A stretch of DNA of 64,000 nucleotides from Microbacterium enclense (GCF_004022425.1 NZ_RBZY01000005.1:33492-97491); one strand, 5' to 3'. Shown: positions 15,856 to 29,368, counted from the stretch's first letter. The notes: a model not told the origin generated them from the sequence alone. Made by a program: numbers and translations.

Positions 15856-17083
15856 CCCGCTCGCCGCCGAGGCCCTCGCCCTCGACACCGCCGACCCCCT
15901 CGCCACGCACCGGGACGCGTTCGTCGACGCCGAGACGCCGCTCGTCTACTTCGACGGCAACTCGCTCGGAAGGCCTCCTCGCGCGACCGCACAGCGGCTA
16001 TCCGACTTCGTCACCGCCGAGTGGGGCGGCCGCCTCATCCGCGGGTGGGACGAGTCGTGGATGGAACTGCCCTTCGCGATCGGCGACCGCCTCGGGGCGC
16101 TCGCCCTCGGTGCAGCGGCGGGGCAGACGGTCATCGGCGATTCCACCACCGTGCTGCTCTACAAGCTGCTGCGGGCCGCGCTCGCGGAGCGGTCGACGGC
16201 CGAGCCTGCCCGCGTCGAGATCGTCGTCGGCCGCGACGATTTCCCCACCGACCGCTACCTCGTCGAGGGGATCGCCGCAGAGCGCGGCGCGCGGGTCGTA
16301 TGGGTGGAGGTCGACACCTCCCGCGGGGTCGACGCCGAGCAGCTCCGCGCGGCCGTCGGCCCGCGAACGGCGGTCGTGCTGCTCAGTCACGTTTCGTACC
16401 GGTCGGGGTACCTCGCGGATGCCGAGACCCTCACGCGCATCGCCCACGACGCCGGTGCCCTCGTGCTGTGGGACCTCTGCCACTCCGCGGGCTCGGTGCC
16501 GGTCGAACTCGACGCGTGGGACGTGGATCTCGCCGTCGGCTGCACGTACAAGTACCTGAACGGCGGCCCGGGGGCGCCGGCGTTCGCGTACGTCGCGGCA
16601 CGCCACCAGGCGACGCTCGCCCAACCGATTCAGGGCTGGATGGGCGCGGCGGACGTGTTCGCGATGGGACCGGAATACCGACCCGCCGACGGTATGCGGC
16701 GGTTCCTGTCGGGAACCCCGCCGGTGCTCGCGATGCTCGCGATGCAGGACACGCTCGACCTCATCGAGGTTGCCGGGATCACTGCGATCCGCGCCAAGTC
16801 CGTGGCCCTGACCGAGTTCGCGCTGCGGGTGAGCGATGGCATCCTGAGTCCGCTCGGTGTGAGCCTCGCCTCGCCCCGCGATCCGGCCGAGCGCGGCGGC
16901 CACCTGACGCTGTCGCACCCCACGATGCGCGCCGTGACGGCGCGGCTGTGGCGGCAGGACGTCATCCCCGACTACCGCGACCCTCACGGCCTGCGGATCG
17001 GCCTCGCTCCGCTGTCGACGAGCTTCACCGAGACGCTCACCGGTCTCGTCGCCGTCGCTGAAGCGGTGCGCGCGGAGAGCTGA
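15845..17083 (+). CDS. kynU: Kynureninase
   Basis: 412 aa PLP enzyme. It shows YFDGNSLGRPP near residue 38, LSHVSYRSGYLAD, LWDLCHSAGSVPVELD, the Schiff-base segment GCTYKYLNGGPGAPAF, and the C-terminal RIGLAPLSTSF. It splits kynurenine or 3-hydroxykynurenine to (hydroxy)anthranilate and alanine. The GTG start at 15845 is preceded by GAGGAG at the normal distance. No tryptophan dioxygenase or cyclase-type formamidase is encoded in the window. Confidence 0.93.
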   Translation: MSTDPLAAEALALDTADPLATHRDAFVDAETPLVYFDGNSLGRPPRATAQRLSDFVTAEWGGRLIRGWDESWMELPFAIGDRLGALALGAAAGQTVIGDSTTVLLYKLLRAALAERSTAEPARVEIVVGRDDFPTDRYLVEGIAAERGARVVWVEVDTSRGVDAEQLRAAVGPRTAVVLLSHVSYRSGYLADAETLTRIAHDAGALVLWDLCHSAGSVPVELDAWDVDLAVGCTYKYLNGGPGAPAFAYVAARHQATLAQPIQGWMGAADVFAMGPEYRPADGMRRFLSGTPPVLAMLAMQDTLDLIEVAGITAIRAKSVALTEFALRVSDGILSPLGVSLASPRDPAERGGHLTLSHPTMRAVTARLWRQDVIPDYRDPHGLRIGLAPLSTSFTETLTGLVAVAEAVRAES

Positions 17084-17130
17084 TGCGCGCCCGCCGTCGA
17101 GCAGACCCGCGGGAGGTCTAGCCTCGGAGG

Positions 17131-18879
17131 GTGGTCGACCCCCTCCTCATCGTCGTCGTCGGGATCGTGGTGATCTCGCTCGTCACCGTGATCGCGCCGC
17201 GGTTCAACGTCGCCGGGCCCCTGGTGCTCATGGCCATCGGTCTCGGCGTGAGCCTGCTGCCCTTCGTGCCCGCCTTCGCCGTGCCCCCCGAGGTGATCCT
17301 CATCGGCGTCCTGCCGCCGCTGCTGTACTCGGCGGCCGTGCAGCTTCCCGCGATCGAGTTCCGACGCGACTTCGGCCCCATCGCCGGGTTGTCCGTACTC
17401 CTCGTCGTGCTGAGCTCCCTGGGGCTCGGGCTGTTCTTCGCCGCGGTGATCCCCGGACTCGGACTCGCCCTGGGCGTGGCGCTCGGCGCGATCCTGAGTC
17501 CGACGGATGCCGTGGCCACCTCGATCGCGAAACGCCTGGGCATCGCACCGCGCGTCGTCACGCTGCTCGAGGGCGAGAGCCTGCTGAACGATGCGACCGC
17601 GCTCGTCCTGCTGCGCACGGCGGTGGCGGCTCTGGCATCCGGGTTCGCCTTCGCCGACGCGGTCGCCAACTTCGCCTGGGGCGTGCTGCTCGCGCTCGCG
17701 CTCGGCGCACTCGTCGGGTGGGGGAACCTGCGAGTACGCGAGCGGGTGAACAATCCCGCGGCCAACACCGCCCTCAGCTTCACCGTCCCCTTCATCGCCT
17801 ACCTCCCCACCGAGCACCTCGGCGGTTCGGGCCTCGTCGCCGCCGTCGTCGCGGGGATCGTCACGGGCCAGGGCGCCGCCCGACGCTTCACCCCCGAACA
17901 GCGGGTCAGCGATCGACTCAATTGGCGCACGATCGAGCTGATCCTCGAGGGCGGTGTCTTCCTCGTGTTCGGTCTCGAGTTGAAGGACATCGTCGGCGCC
18001 AACCTCCGCGAGCATGAGGGGCTCTGGTACGGCACGTGGCTCGCACTGTCGGCGTTGGGGATCGCCCTCGCGGTACGCGCCGTGTACGTCGCGGGACTGA
18101 TCTGGGTCCAGGGACGCAGGGGTCGGAACAGCCCCCGACACCGTGAACGCGCGAAGCGCATCAGCGAACGCGTGGACCGGATCGAAGAGGCCTATCGCGC
18201 CGACCCGACGACTCTCGCCCGCCGCGGGGAGGTCGATCACGCACGTGCCGAGCGACGCTTCTCCTGGGTGCGTCACCGGGTCGCCAGCACGATGGCCGAC
18301 CTCGACTACTACCGCGACAGCCCGCTCGGGTGGCGGCACGGCATCATCATCGTGTGGGCGGGGATGCGCGGCGTCGTGACCCTCGCCGCCGCGCAGACCC
18401 TGCCGAACGAGGGCGTCGAAGACCGCCCGCTGCTGATCTTCGTGGCCTTCCTCGTCGCCCTGTTCAGCCTGCTGCTGCAGGGACTCACGCTCGCGGTCGT
18501 CGTGCGCGGCGTCGGACTCTCGGAGGGCGGCGGCGAAGGACCCACGCGCGACGAACAGCGTGCTCTGGATGCCGAGCTCCGCCGCGCGGCGGTCGCCGCC
18601 GTCACCTCGGGGACGTTGACCCGCCGCGACGGCCAGCCGTTCCCCGCCGACCTCGTCGAGCGCGCCGGCGCGCGGTTGACGCGACCGCCGGACGACGACG
18701 TGACGGCTCGGGCACGTGACCTGCTCGAGCTGCGGCTCGCCTCGATCGACGCGATGCGTCAGGAACTCAACCGCATCAGCCACGGGGGGCGCTACAGCAC
18801 AGCAGCGCTCCGCCATGCCCTCGCCGAACTCGACGCCGACCAGCTGAGCCTCGAACTGCGCATCGACGGCGAGGACTGA
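17131..18879 (+). CDS. Na+/H+ antiporter, CPA1 (NhaP-like) family
   Basis: 582 aa. About twelve membrane segments occupy the first 400 residues. Motifs include the LSPTDAVATSIAKRLG segment, LLEGESLLNDATALVLLR, and MRGVVTLAAA, all typical of CPA1 exchangers. The hydrophilic C-terminal 170 residues are cytoplasmic and probably regulatory. It exchanges cytoplasmic Na+ (or K+) for protons. The GTG start has two GGAGG sequences upstream, neither ideally spaced. It stands alone between kynU and the small resolvase-like gene. Confidence 0.9.
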   Translation: MVDPLLIVVVGIVVISLVTVIAPRFNVAGPLVLMAIGLGVSLLPFVPAFAVPPEVILIGVLPPLLYSAAVQLPAIEFRRDFGPIAGLSVLLVVLSSLGLGLFFAAVIPGLGLALGVALGAILSPTDAVATSIAKRLGIAPRVVTLLEGESLLNDATALVLLRTAVAALASGFAFADAVANFAWGVLLALALGALVGWGNLRVRERVNNPAANTALSFTVPFIAYLPTEHLGGSGLVAAVVAGIVTGQGAARRFTPEQRVSDRLNWRTIELILEGGVFLVFGLELKDIVGANLREHEGLWYGTWLALSALGIALAVRAVYVAGLIWVQGRRGRNSPRHRERAKRISERVDRIEEAYRADPTTLARRGEVDHARAERRFSWVRHRVASTMADLDYYRDSPLGWRHGIIIVWAGMRGVVTLAAAQTLPNEGVEDRPLLIFVAFLVALFSLLLQGLTLAVVVRGVGLSEGGGEGPTRDEQRALDAELRRAAVAAVTSGTLTRRDGQPFPADLVERAGARLTRPPDDDVTARARDLLELRLASIDAMRQELNRISHGGRYSTAALRHALAELDADQLSLELRIDGED

Positions 18880-18969
18880 CGGGTGGGACCGGGCATGCCG
18901 AGGCAGACCGGACCGGGCGCACAGGCGGCCAACAGCGGGGCGTACGGCAGAATGGATGCGGAGGTGCCC

Positions 18970-19443
18970 ATGAGCGATCCGATCCCGACGTCGACGTCAT
19001 CGACGGATGCCACGAGCGCTGCCGTCCCCGTCGCGCATACCGCGGCCGACTGCCCGCAGTGCTTCACCGAGATGCAGAGCGACGGCGCGTGGTGGCGTGC
19101 TCGACCCGCCGGTTCGCGGCTCGTCGGACTCGTCGTCTCCCGGACGGGGCTCCCCTCGGTCGTGCAGCAGCGTGATGATCTGACCCGCTTCGGCGTCCCG
19201 ATCGAGGGCTTCCGCCACCCCGCTCCCGAGACGCTCGAGGACTGGGCGGCCCGACTCGAGCGATTCTTCGGCACGCTCACCCGCGGCGATGTCCTCGTCG
19301 TCACCACCGTCGAAGCCCTCGGCGTCTCACGCTCCGACGCCTCGCGTGCCGTCGCGGAGCTGCGGCAGCGGGGAGTCATCGTGAAGGTCCTCGCCCACGG
19401 CGACCGCCACCTCCACACCGCCCCGGTCGTCCCGCCGGCCTGA
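18970..19443 (+). CDS. Small protein with a degenerate serine-resolvase-like domain
   Basis: 157 aa. The start at 18970 is supported by GGAGG five bases before it. A Ser/Thr-rich tail and a CPQC motif (about 28-31) open the protein. The segment from LVGLVVSRTGLPS to LRQRGVIVKVLAHG follows the order of a serine-recombinase catalytic domain: GDVLVVTTVEALGVSRSDASRAV resembles the resolvase pattern D-x-L-V-V...L-x-R-S...L...L-x-x-x-G. The catalytic-serine segment and DNA-binding domain are not recognisable, so it is unlikely to be an active recombinase. No mobile-element ends are seen around it. Function unknown. Confidence 0.6.
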   Translation: MSDPIPTSTSSTDATSAAVPVAHTAADCPQCFTEMQSDGAWWRARPAGSRLVGLVVSRTGLPSVVQQRDDLTRFGVPIEGFRHPAPETLEDWAARLERFFGTLTRGDVLVVTTVEALGVSRSDASRAVAELRQRGVIVKVLAHGDRHLHTAPVVPPA

Positions 19444-19465
19444 GGCCGGCCCACCCTCGCGGGTG
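19434..19465. terminator. Hairpin with the stop codon in its loop, plus second hairpin
   Basis: GCCGGCC (19434-19440) and GGCCGGC (19444-19450) enclose the TGA stop of the preceding gene as a three-base loop. CACCC-TCGC-GGGTG follows at once. Together they separate two convergent genes. Confidence 0.6.
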
Positions 19466-19480
19466 CGTCGGCGATCGCGC

Positions 19481-21827
<2,347 letters not shown>

Positions 21828-22005
21828 GGCGGCCTCCTCGGCAGGGTCGACCCTCAGTGTGCCCGAGGCCTCCGACATCCGCGACCGGTCGACCCACCCC
21901 CGAGACCGTGCCGCGGAGGATCCTGCCGACGCGCCGGGCCACGGCATCCCGAACCGGTGCGTCACCCGCGACCTCCGCACGACGGCGAGCCACCCGCCGG
22001 AACGA

Positions 22006-22039
22006 CGTCGCCCCCGCGGACGGATCCGCGGGGGCGACG
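22006..22039. terminator. Strong terminator after the DEAD-box helicase
   Basis: A perfect 15-bp stem, CGTCGCCCCCGCGGA with its complement, encloses a CGGA loop 13 bases beyond the helicase stop on the minus strand. No T run follows, as is common in GC-rich genomes. Confidence 0.8.
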
Positions 22040-22051
22040 AGAGGAGGAAGG

Positions 22052-23593
22052 TCAGCCCTGGGCGCGACGGCTGGTGCGCGCGCCCCGACCGACGACCATG
22101 CCGGTCGTGGGAGTACCGGATGCCGACCGCCCGGCGCCCTGCGGGCGGGCGGTGTTCGCGCCGCCCCGGGCGTTGCCACCGGCTCCCTGGCCACGACCCG
22201 CGCCGGAGCGCTGGCCCTGCCGCCCGGGCTGCGCCGCGTCGGCCGCGGGGGCGGCCTGACCGGCACCGCGACCGCGGCGACGGCGGCCCTCGCCGGGCGC
22301 GGACACGCGGGGAGCAGCGTCCGACGAGCCCTGACCGCGAGCGGCGCGCTTGCGCTGCGCGTTGGCACCCTGCGAGCGCCCACCGCCCTGCGGCTGCGCG
22401 ACGATGGGCTCGGGCTTCACGTACGCGGCGACCTCGCCGACGAGCGCGACGACCTCGGGGGAGGCCGAGGTGACCGGCTGCGGCGTGACGTCGATCTTGG
22501 CCTTGCGCAGGATGTCGAGGGTGTCGCGACGCTGCTCGGGCAGCATGATCGTGACGACGTCGCCGGCCGAACCGGCCCGGGCGGTACGGCCCGAGCGGTG
22601 CAGGTATGCCTTGTGCTCGACGGGCGGGTCGACGTGGACCACGAGCTCCACACCGTCGACGTGCACGCCGCGTGCCGCGACGTCGGTGGCGACGAGGACC
22701 TTGGCGCGTCCGTCGCCGAACGCCGCGAGGTTGCGGTCGCGGGCGGGCTGCGACAGGTTGCCGTGCAGGTCGACGGACGGGATGCCGGCGGCGGTCAGCT
22801 CCTTGGCGAGCTTCTTGGCCTGGTGCTTGGTGCGCATGAAGAGGATGCGGCGAGCGGTTCCGGAAGCGAGTGTCCGGACGAGCTGCTTCTTGGCATCCGC
22901 GTCGGCCGGCGCGAAGACGTGGTGGGTCATCGCGGCGACGTGCGAGTGGGCCTCGTCAACCGAGTGCAGCACCTCGTTGCGGAGGAAGCGCTTGACGAGC
23001 TTGTCCACGCCGTTGTCGAGCGTCGCCGAGAACAGCAGGCGCTGACCGTCGGCGGGCGTACGCGCCAGCAGACGGGTGACGCCGGGGAGGAAGCCCAGGT
23101 CGGCCATGTGGTCGGCCTCGTCGAGGACGGTGATCTCGATCGCGTCGAGGCTCGCGAAGCCCTGACCGATGAGGTCCTCCAGTCGGCCGGGGCACGCGAC
23201 GAGGATGTCGACGCCGGCGTTCAGAGCGTCGACCTGACGCTTCTGGTTCACGCCGCCGTAGACGGTCGTGGTGGTGAGGTCGTAGGCCGCGGCGAGGGGC
23301 TTGATGACCTCGTCGATCTGGTTGGCGAGTTCGCGGGTGGGGGCGAGCACGAGAGCGCGGGGCTTGCGTCCGCGGCGGCGGTCGCTCGTCGCGGCCAGGC
23401 GCGCCACGAGCGGCAGCGAGAACGCGAGGGTCTTGCCGGAGCCGGTCTTGCCTCGGCCGAGCACGTCGCGGCCGGCGAGCGTGTCGGGAAGGGTGTCGGC
23501 CTGGATCGGGAAGGGCTCGTTCTTGCCCTGCTCGGCGAGCACGGCGATCAGCGGCGCGGGCACGCCGAGGTCGGTGAAGTTCTGGGACGTCAT
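22052..23593 (-). CDS. DEAD-box RNA helicase, RhlE-like, with RGG-type tail
   Basis: 513 aa. It has the Q motif FPIQADTL, Walker A GRGKTGSGKT, DEAD in VLDEADHMAD, SAT in LLFSATLD and YLHRSGRTARAG in the second RecA domain. The last 110 residues are rich in Arg, Gly and Ala, an RNA-binding tail. It probably remodels ribosomal or messenger RNA. The ATG at 23593 is preceded by GGAGACTTC. A second DEAD-box protein is encoded at 45020-47257. Confidence 0.92.
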   Translation of the reverse strand: MTSQNFTDLGVPAPLIAVLAEQGKNEPFPIQADTLPDTLAGRDVLGRGKTGSGKTLAFSLPLVARLAATSDRRRGRKPRALVLAPTRELANQIDEVIKPLAAAYDLTTTTVYGGVNQKRQVDALNAGVDILVACPGRLEDLIGQGFASLDAIEITVLDEADHMADLGFLPGVTRLLARTPADGQRLLFSATLDNGVDKLVKRFLRNEVLHSVDEAHSHVAAMTHHVFAPADADAKKQLVRTLASGTARRILFMRTKHQAKKLAKELTAAGIPSVDLHGNLSQPARDRNLAAFGDGRAKVLVATDVAARGVHVDGVELVVHVDPPVEHKAYLHRSGRTARAGSAGDVVTIMLPEQRRDTLDILRKAKIDVTPQPVTSASPEVVALVGEVAAYVKPEPIVAQPQGGGRSQGANAQRKRAARGQGSSDAAPRVSAPGEGRRRRGRGAGQAAPAADAAQPGRQGQRSGAGRGQGAGGNARGGANTARPQGAGRSASGTPTTGMVVGRGARTSRRAQG

Positions 23594-23777
23594 GAAGTCT
23601 CCTGCCGCGGCGCACGCGCGCACGGCGGTTCGGGATGCCGCGATACTGCGGCTGAGATGGGCGAAGGCGCCGGGTGGCGCATCCGTTCGCCGTGAAGGTC
23701 AAAGGCCCACGCGAGGGGGCCGGTGCGTTCGACGACGCTGGGAGCGAGAGCTCCGGCATCCAGTCTAGCGGGTGGCG

Positions 23778-24350
23778 TCAGTCCGCCGCTCGCCAGCAGC
23801 CCGCGACGTGGTCGTCGACCATGCCCGAGGACTGCATCAGCGCGTACATCGTGGTGGGACCGACGAAGCGGAAACCCCGGCGCCGGAGCTCCTTGCTCAT
23901 CGCCTCGGACTCGGGCGTCACGGCCGGCACCTCGGCGAACGATGACGGGGGCGTGTGCGCGGCGGGGGCGAACGACCACAGCAGGGCGTCGAGCTCTCCG
24001 TCTGCCATGTCGGCCACGATCGCGGCATTGCCGATCACGGCCTCGATCTTGCCGCGGTGGCGGATGATCCCGGCATCCTGGAGCAGGCGATGGACGTCGT
24101 CGGGCCCGAACGCCGCCACGATCGAGGGTTCGAACCGGTGGAAGACCTCGCGGAAGCGCGGACGCTTACGCAGGATCGTGATCCACGACAGCCCCGCCTG
24201 GAAGCCCTCGAGGCTCATCTTCTCGAACAGGGGCCGGTCGCCCCGCAGCTCGGTGCCCCACTCCTCGTCGTGGTACCTCCGGTACTCGGCGTCGTCGCCG
24301 GCCCACGCGCAGCGGGCGATGCCGTCGGCGTCGATCAGGAGGTCGCTCAT
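23778..24350 (-). CDS. tag: DNA-3-methyladenine glycosylase I
   Basis: 190 aa. The Tag pattern ARCAWAGDDAEYRRYHDEEWG is near the N-terminus, SWITILRKRPRFREVF follows, and the C-terminal DHVAGCW completes the Cys/His zinc snap. It excises 3-methyladenine from alkylated DNA and starts base-excision repair. The ATG at 24350 is where the family begins, although no good ribosome site is seen. It lies downstream of the acyl-CoA oxidase on the same strand, separated by a terminator and a palindromic repeat, so it is an independent unit. Confidence 0.92.
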   Translation of the reverse strand: MSDLLIDADGIARCAWAGDDAEYRRYHDEEWGTELRGDRPLFEKMSLEGFQAGLSWITILRKRPRFREVFHRFEPSIVAAFGPDDVHRLLQDAGIIRHRGKIEAVIGNAAIVADMADGELDALLWSFAPAAHTPPSSFAEVPAVTPESEAMSKELRRRGFRFVGPTTMYALMQSSGMVDDHVAGCWRAAD

Positions 24351-24391
24351 GGTCTCAGGGTAGGCCGGGGGTCGGACACGACCTCGTCGGG

Positions 24392-24476
24392 CGTCGCGAG
24401 AACAGGCGGAGCGCTGCACACAGGCCGATCTCGCCTGAATCGACCTGTTCCGGACACCCGCCCTGTTCTCGCGACG
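24392..24476. repeat. Four-box palindromic intergenic repeat, copy 1
   Basis: The core is GAACAGG (24400-24406), 13 bases, ACAGGCCGAT (24420-24429), 9 bases, ATCGACCTGT (24439-24448), 13 bases, CCTGTTC (24462-24468). Both halves are mirror images with equal spacing. In this copy the outer arms extend to a nearly perfect inverted repeat of about 18 bp (CGTCGCGAG outward). A second copy with identical spacing is at 47491-47559. It lies between tag and the acyl-CoA oxidase gene. Confidence 0.75.
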
Positions 24477-24491
24477 GCCCGCGGACATGAC

Positions 24492-24523
24492 GAAGGGCGG
24501 CGGCCGTCCGACCACCGCCCTTC
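24492..24523. terminator. Terminator after the acyl-CoA oxidase gene
   Basis: GAAGGGCGG (24492-24500) pairs with CCGCCCTTC (24515-24523) 11 bases beyond the minus-strand stop. Confidence 0.7.
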
Positions 24524-24533
24524 TCGCGGCGCT

Positions 24534-26636
24534 CTATTTGCCCGGCTTCTTCTCCGGCACCGGGGCGTTGCCCGAGGCCCGCAGCGCGGCGTAGTACGAG
24601 GCCGCCTCGTTCTGCCGGTCGTCCTCGACACCCGTGGCGATCGAGGCGCGGATGTGCGCGGGGCGGTAGCCGAAGGCATCCACCAGGTCCTGGGCGTGCG
24701 GGCGCAGGCGCACGCAGAGACGGTCGATGTAGCTGGACACGGCTGCCGCGCGCTGCGTCGAGAGCCGCCCGTGGATCAGGTACCACGCCAGGTGCTTCTC
24801 GATGAGATGCAGGCCGAACAGGTCGCGCAGCCACGTGAGCACCTGACGCGTGTTGTCGTCGCCGACGCGGTTGATGGCGTCGGTGAACGCCTCCCATTGC
24901 AGCAGCTCGCCGTGCGCTCGCGCGGCTTCGATGAGCTCGGCCTGGTTCTCGTTGAACAGCGCCGCCGCGTCTTCGCGGGAGAGCTTGGATGCCGGACGCA
25001 GCCGTCCCGCGATGTCGGCGACCATCTGCTGCACACGATCGGCGAGCAGCTCGTGCTGCTGCTGGGCGCGCAGGCCCTTCTCGACCGACCGGGCCGTGGA
25101 CCCGAGATCGCTGACGGCCTGCCCCAGCTGGCGCAGACCCGCACCGTGGAAGAGCTTCCCGGCCGTCTGCCCGACGGCGAACGCGGCGAGAGCCTTGGCA
25201 TCCTTGCCCTTGAACTGCCGAGCGTAGTCGGCGAGCAGGCGCTTGCCGACGAGCTGCAGCAGGACGTTGTTGTCGCCCTCGAACGTGACGTAGATGTCGA
25301 GGTCGGCGCGCAGGCCCACGAGGCGGTTCTCGAACAGGAACCCCTGACCGCCGCACGCCTCGCGCGACTCCTGAAGGGTGTCGAGCGCGTGCCACGTGGA
25401 CAGCGGCTTGAGCGCGGCCGCGAGGGTTTCGAGGTCTTCTCGATCGGCATCCGTGTCGAGGCGACCGCTGAAGACGCCGTCGAACTTCTGCAGGAACTCG
25501 TCGTGCGCGAAGATCTGCGCGTACGTCGTGGCCAGGCGCGGCAGCAGGCGACGCTGGTGCTTGCCGTAGTCGAGCAGCGTGACCTCGGGGGTTCCGCTGC
25601 CGGAGTCGAACTGCCGGCGCTGGTTGCCGTAGGTGACCGCGATCGTGAGGCCGATCGCCGATGCCCAGGCCGCGGCCCCGTCGAGCGAGACCCGGCCCTG
25701 CACGAGGGTGCCGAGCATCGTGAAGAACCGGCGACCCGGGCTGGCGATGTCGCTCGAGTAGGTGCCGTCGGCGGCGACGTCGCCGTAGCGGTTCAGCAGG
25801 TTCTCGCGCGGGATGCGGACCTTGTCGAAGTGCAGGCGCCCGTTGTCGATGCCGTTGAGGCCGCCCTTGAGGCCGTCGTCCTCGCCGCCGATGCCGGGGA
25901 GGAAGCTGCCTTCGTCGTCGCGCAGGGGCACGTAGAAGCAGTGCACACCGTGGTTCACGCCGTTGGTGATGAGCTGCGCGAACACCGTCGCGGCCTTGCC
26001 GTGCAGCGCGGCGTTGCCGAGGTAGTCCTTCCATGCGCCGCGGAACGGCGTGTGAATGATGAACTCCTCGGTGTCGGCGTCGTAGGTCGCCGTCGTGCCG
26101 ATCGCGGCGACGTCCGAGCCGTGCCCGGTCTCGGTCATCGCGAACGCCCCCGGGATGTCGAGGCTCATGATGCCGGGCAGCCACTTCTCGTGGTGCTTCT
26201 CTGTGCCCAGCTGCAGAACAGCCGAACCGAACAGGCCCCACTGGACGCCCGACTTGATCTGCAGGCTGGGGTCGGCGGCGACGAGTTCTTCGAACCCGGC
26301 GATGTTGGCGCCGTTGTTCTCTTCGCCGCCGAACCGCTTCGGGAACGCGCGGTGCACGGCCTTGCGCGCGACGAGCTCGTGCAGCTGGCCGAGCGTGCGC
26401 TCGCGGTGGGCGTCCATGCCCAGGCTGTCATCGCGCCAGAAGAGGGGGTCCTCGAGCATGGCGCGCGCCTCGCGGCGCGTGTCGGCCCACGTTCCGAGCA
26501 GCAGGTCGGTGACCCGCTCGATGTCGATGCGGCTCTCGGCGGCCTCGGCGGCGGAGTGCGCGGCGGTGGGCGCACCCCCGACGGGGGTACGCGTGCTCGT
26601 GGCGGGCGTGGTGGGACGGACGGCGGCGTCGGTCAT
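24534..26636 (-). CDS. Acyl-CoA oxidase-type flavoprotein
   Basis: 700 aa, the length of acyl-CoA oxidases, not of the roughly 390-aa dehydrogenases. AMTETGHGSDV (flavin-contact segment) and REACGGQGF, with the catalytic-type glutamate, are present, and the C-terminal 250 residues form the ACOX-specific helical domain. It oxidises acyl-CoA to trans-2-enoyl-CoA and passes electrons to oxygen, forming H2O2. The ATG at 26636 has AAAGGTG before it. A TTGCTC/TACCGT promoter with 17-base spacing can be read on the minus strand between the gene and its upstream palindrome. No other beta-oxidation gene is adjacent. Confidence 0.9.
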   Translation of the reverse strand: MTDAAVRPTTPATSTRTPVGGAPTAAHSAAEAAESRIDIERVTDLLLGTWADTRREARAMLEDPLFWRDDSLGMDAHRERTLGQLHELVARKAVHRAFPKRFGGEENNGANIAGFEELVAADPSLQIKSGVQWGLFGSAVLQLGTEKHHEKWLPGIMSLDIPGAFAMTETGHGSDVAAIGTTATYDADTEEFIIHTPFRGAWKDYLGNAALHGKAATVFAQLITNGVNHGVHCFYVPLRDDEGSFLPGIGGEDDGLKGGLNGIDNGRLHFDKVRIPRENLLNRYGDVAADGTYSSDIASPGRRFFTMLGTLVQGRVSLDGAAAWASAIGLTIAVTYGNQRRQFDSGSGTPEVTLLDYGKHQRRLLPRLATTYAQIFAHDEFLQKFDGVFSGRLDTDADREDLETLAAALKPLSTWHALDTLQESREACGGQGFLFENRLVGLRADLDIYVTFEGDNNVLLQLVGKRLLADYARQFKGKDAKALAAFAVGQTAGKLFHGAGLRQLGQAVSDLGSTARSVEKGLRAQQQHELLADRVQQMVADIAGRLRPASKLSREDAAALFNENQAELIEAARAHGELLQWEAFTDAINRVGDDNTRQVLTWLRDLFGLHLIEKHLAWYLIHGRLSTQRAAAVSSYIDRLCVRLRPHAQDLVDAFGYRPAHIRASIATGVEDDRQNEAASYYAALRASGNAPVPEKKPGK

Positions 26637-26703
26637 TTCGGCACCTTTCGACGTTGCAAAGGGATGCCACCACGGTAGGAGTCCCACAACAGCCGAGCAA
26701 ACA

Positions 26704-26722
26704 TTGTGTGAGGTGCACACAA
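26704..26722. promoter_or_regulatory. Palindromic operator upstream of acyl-CoA oxidase
   Basis: TTGTGTG-AGGTG-CACACAA is a perfect 7-bp inverted repeat with a 5-base centre, 68 bases before the gene. It abuts the candidate -35. CACAC-AACC-GTGTG overlaps its right arm. The form suits a TetR or GntR fatty-acid regulator. Confidence 0.6.
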
Positions 26723-26789
26723 CCGTGTGCGGCGAGGTCGCGGCCGGCGGTTGTGGGCCGTCAACATCCATGGGAGACCGCCGAGCGTG

Positions 26790-28826
<2,037 letters not shown>

Positions 28827-29029
28827 CCGTCCACGGTAACCCGGGGCACCGACACCCGCGGCGGCCGAACCGGGCCGCCGTGGTCAACGGTCGCGGAATC
28901 CGTGCGGTGGAGGAGCGGCCGCGCCCGCGCAGCGCCGGTATGCACGACGAGGCGCCGTCGCGTCCAGGGATGGCGGAACAGCGCGCACCCTGCCAGCGTT
29001 GACGGAAGTACCGACGACCCGGAGGCGAC

Positions 29030-29368
29030 ATGACCGACGACCTGACCGTGACCCGCAACGACGAGGCCCACCGCTACGAGGTGCATGTGGACGGCGAGCT
29101 GGGGGGCTTTCTCGAGTTCCGCCCGGCGGGCGAGGGCCGTGTCGCGCTGCCCCACACGGAGGTGGACTCGGCCTTCAAGGGCAAGGGCCTGGGCTCGGCC
29201 CTCGCCAGCGAAGCGCTCGCCGACCTGGCCCGCCGCGGTGACGCGATCATCCCCACGTGCCCCTTCGTGGCCCACTACCTGCGTGAGCACGACGTGCCGG
29301 GTCTCGTCATCGACTGGCCGCGCGAGGAGGACGCCGCTGACTCCGCCGACCCCGGCGAACCGGCATGA
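29030..29368 (+). CDS. GNAT-like N-acetyltransferase (YjdJ/Gtn family)
   Basis: 112 aa. A minimal acetyltransferase domain contains VALPHTEVDSAFKGKGLGSALASEAL (the acetyl-CoA loop) and PTCPFVAHYLREH. This compact family is widespread and its substrate is unknown. GGAGG lies before the ATG and the stop overlaps the pirin start as ATGA, so the two are co-translated. Confidence 0.88.
   Translation: MTDDLTVTRNDEAHRYEVHVDGELGGFLEFRPAGEGRVALPHTEVDSAFKGKGLGSALASEALADLARRGDAIIPTCPFVAHYLREHDVPGLVIDWPREEDAADSADPGEPA

Noticed and set aside
18970..19443. Active site-specific recombinase or transposon remnant
   Set aside because: No catalytic-serine segment, DNA-binding domain, inverted repeats or target duplication was found.
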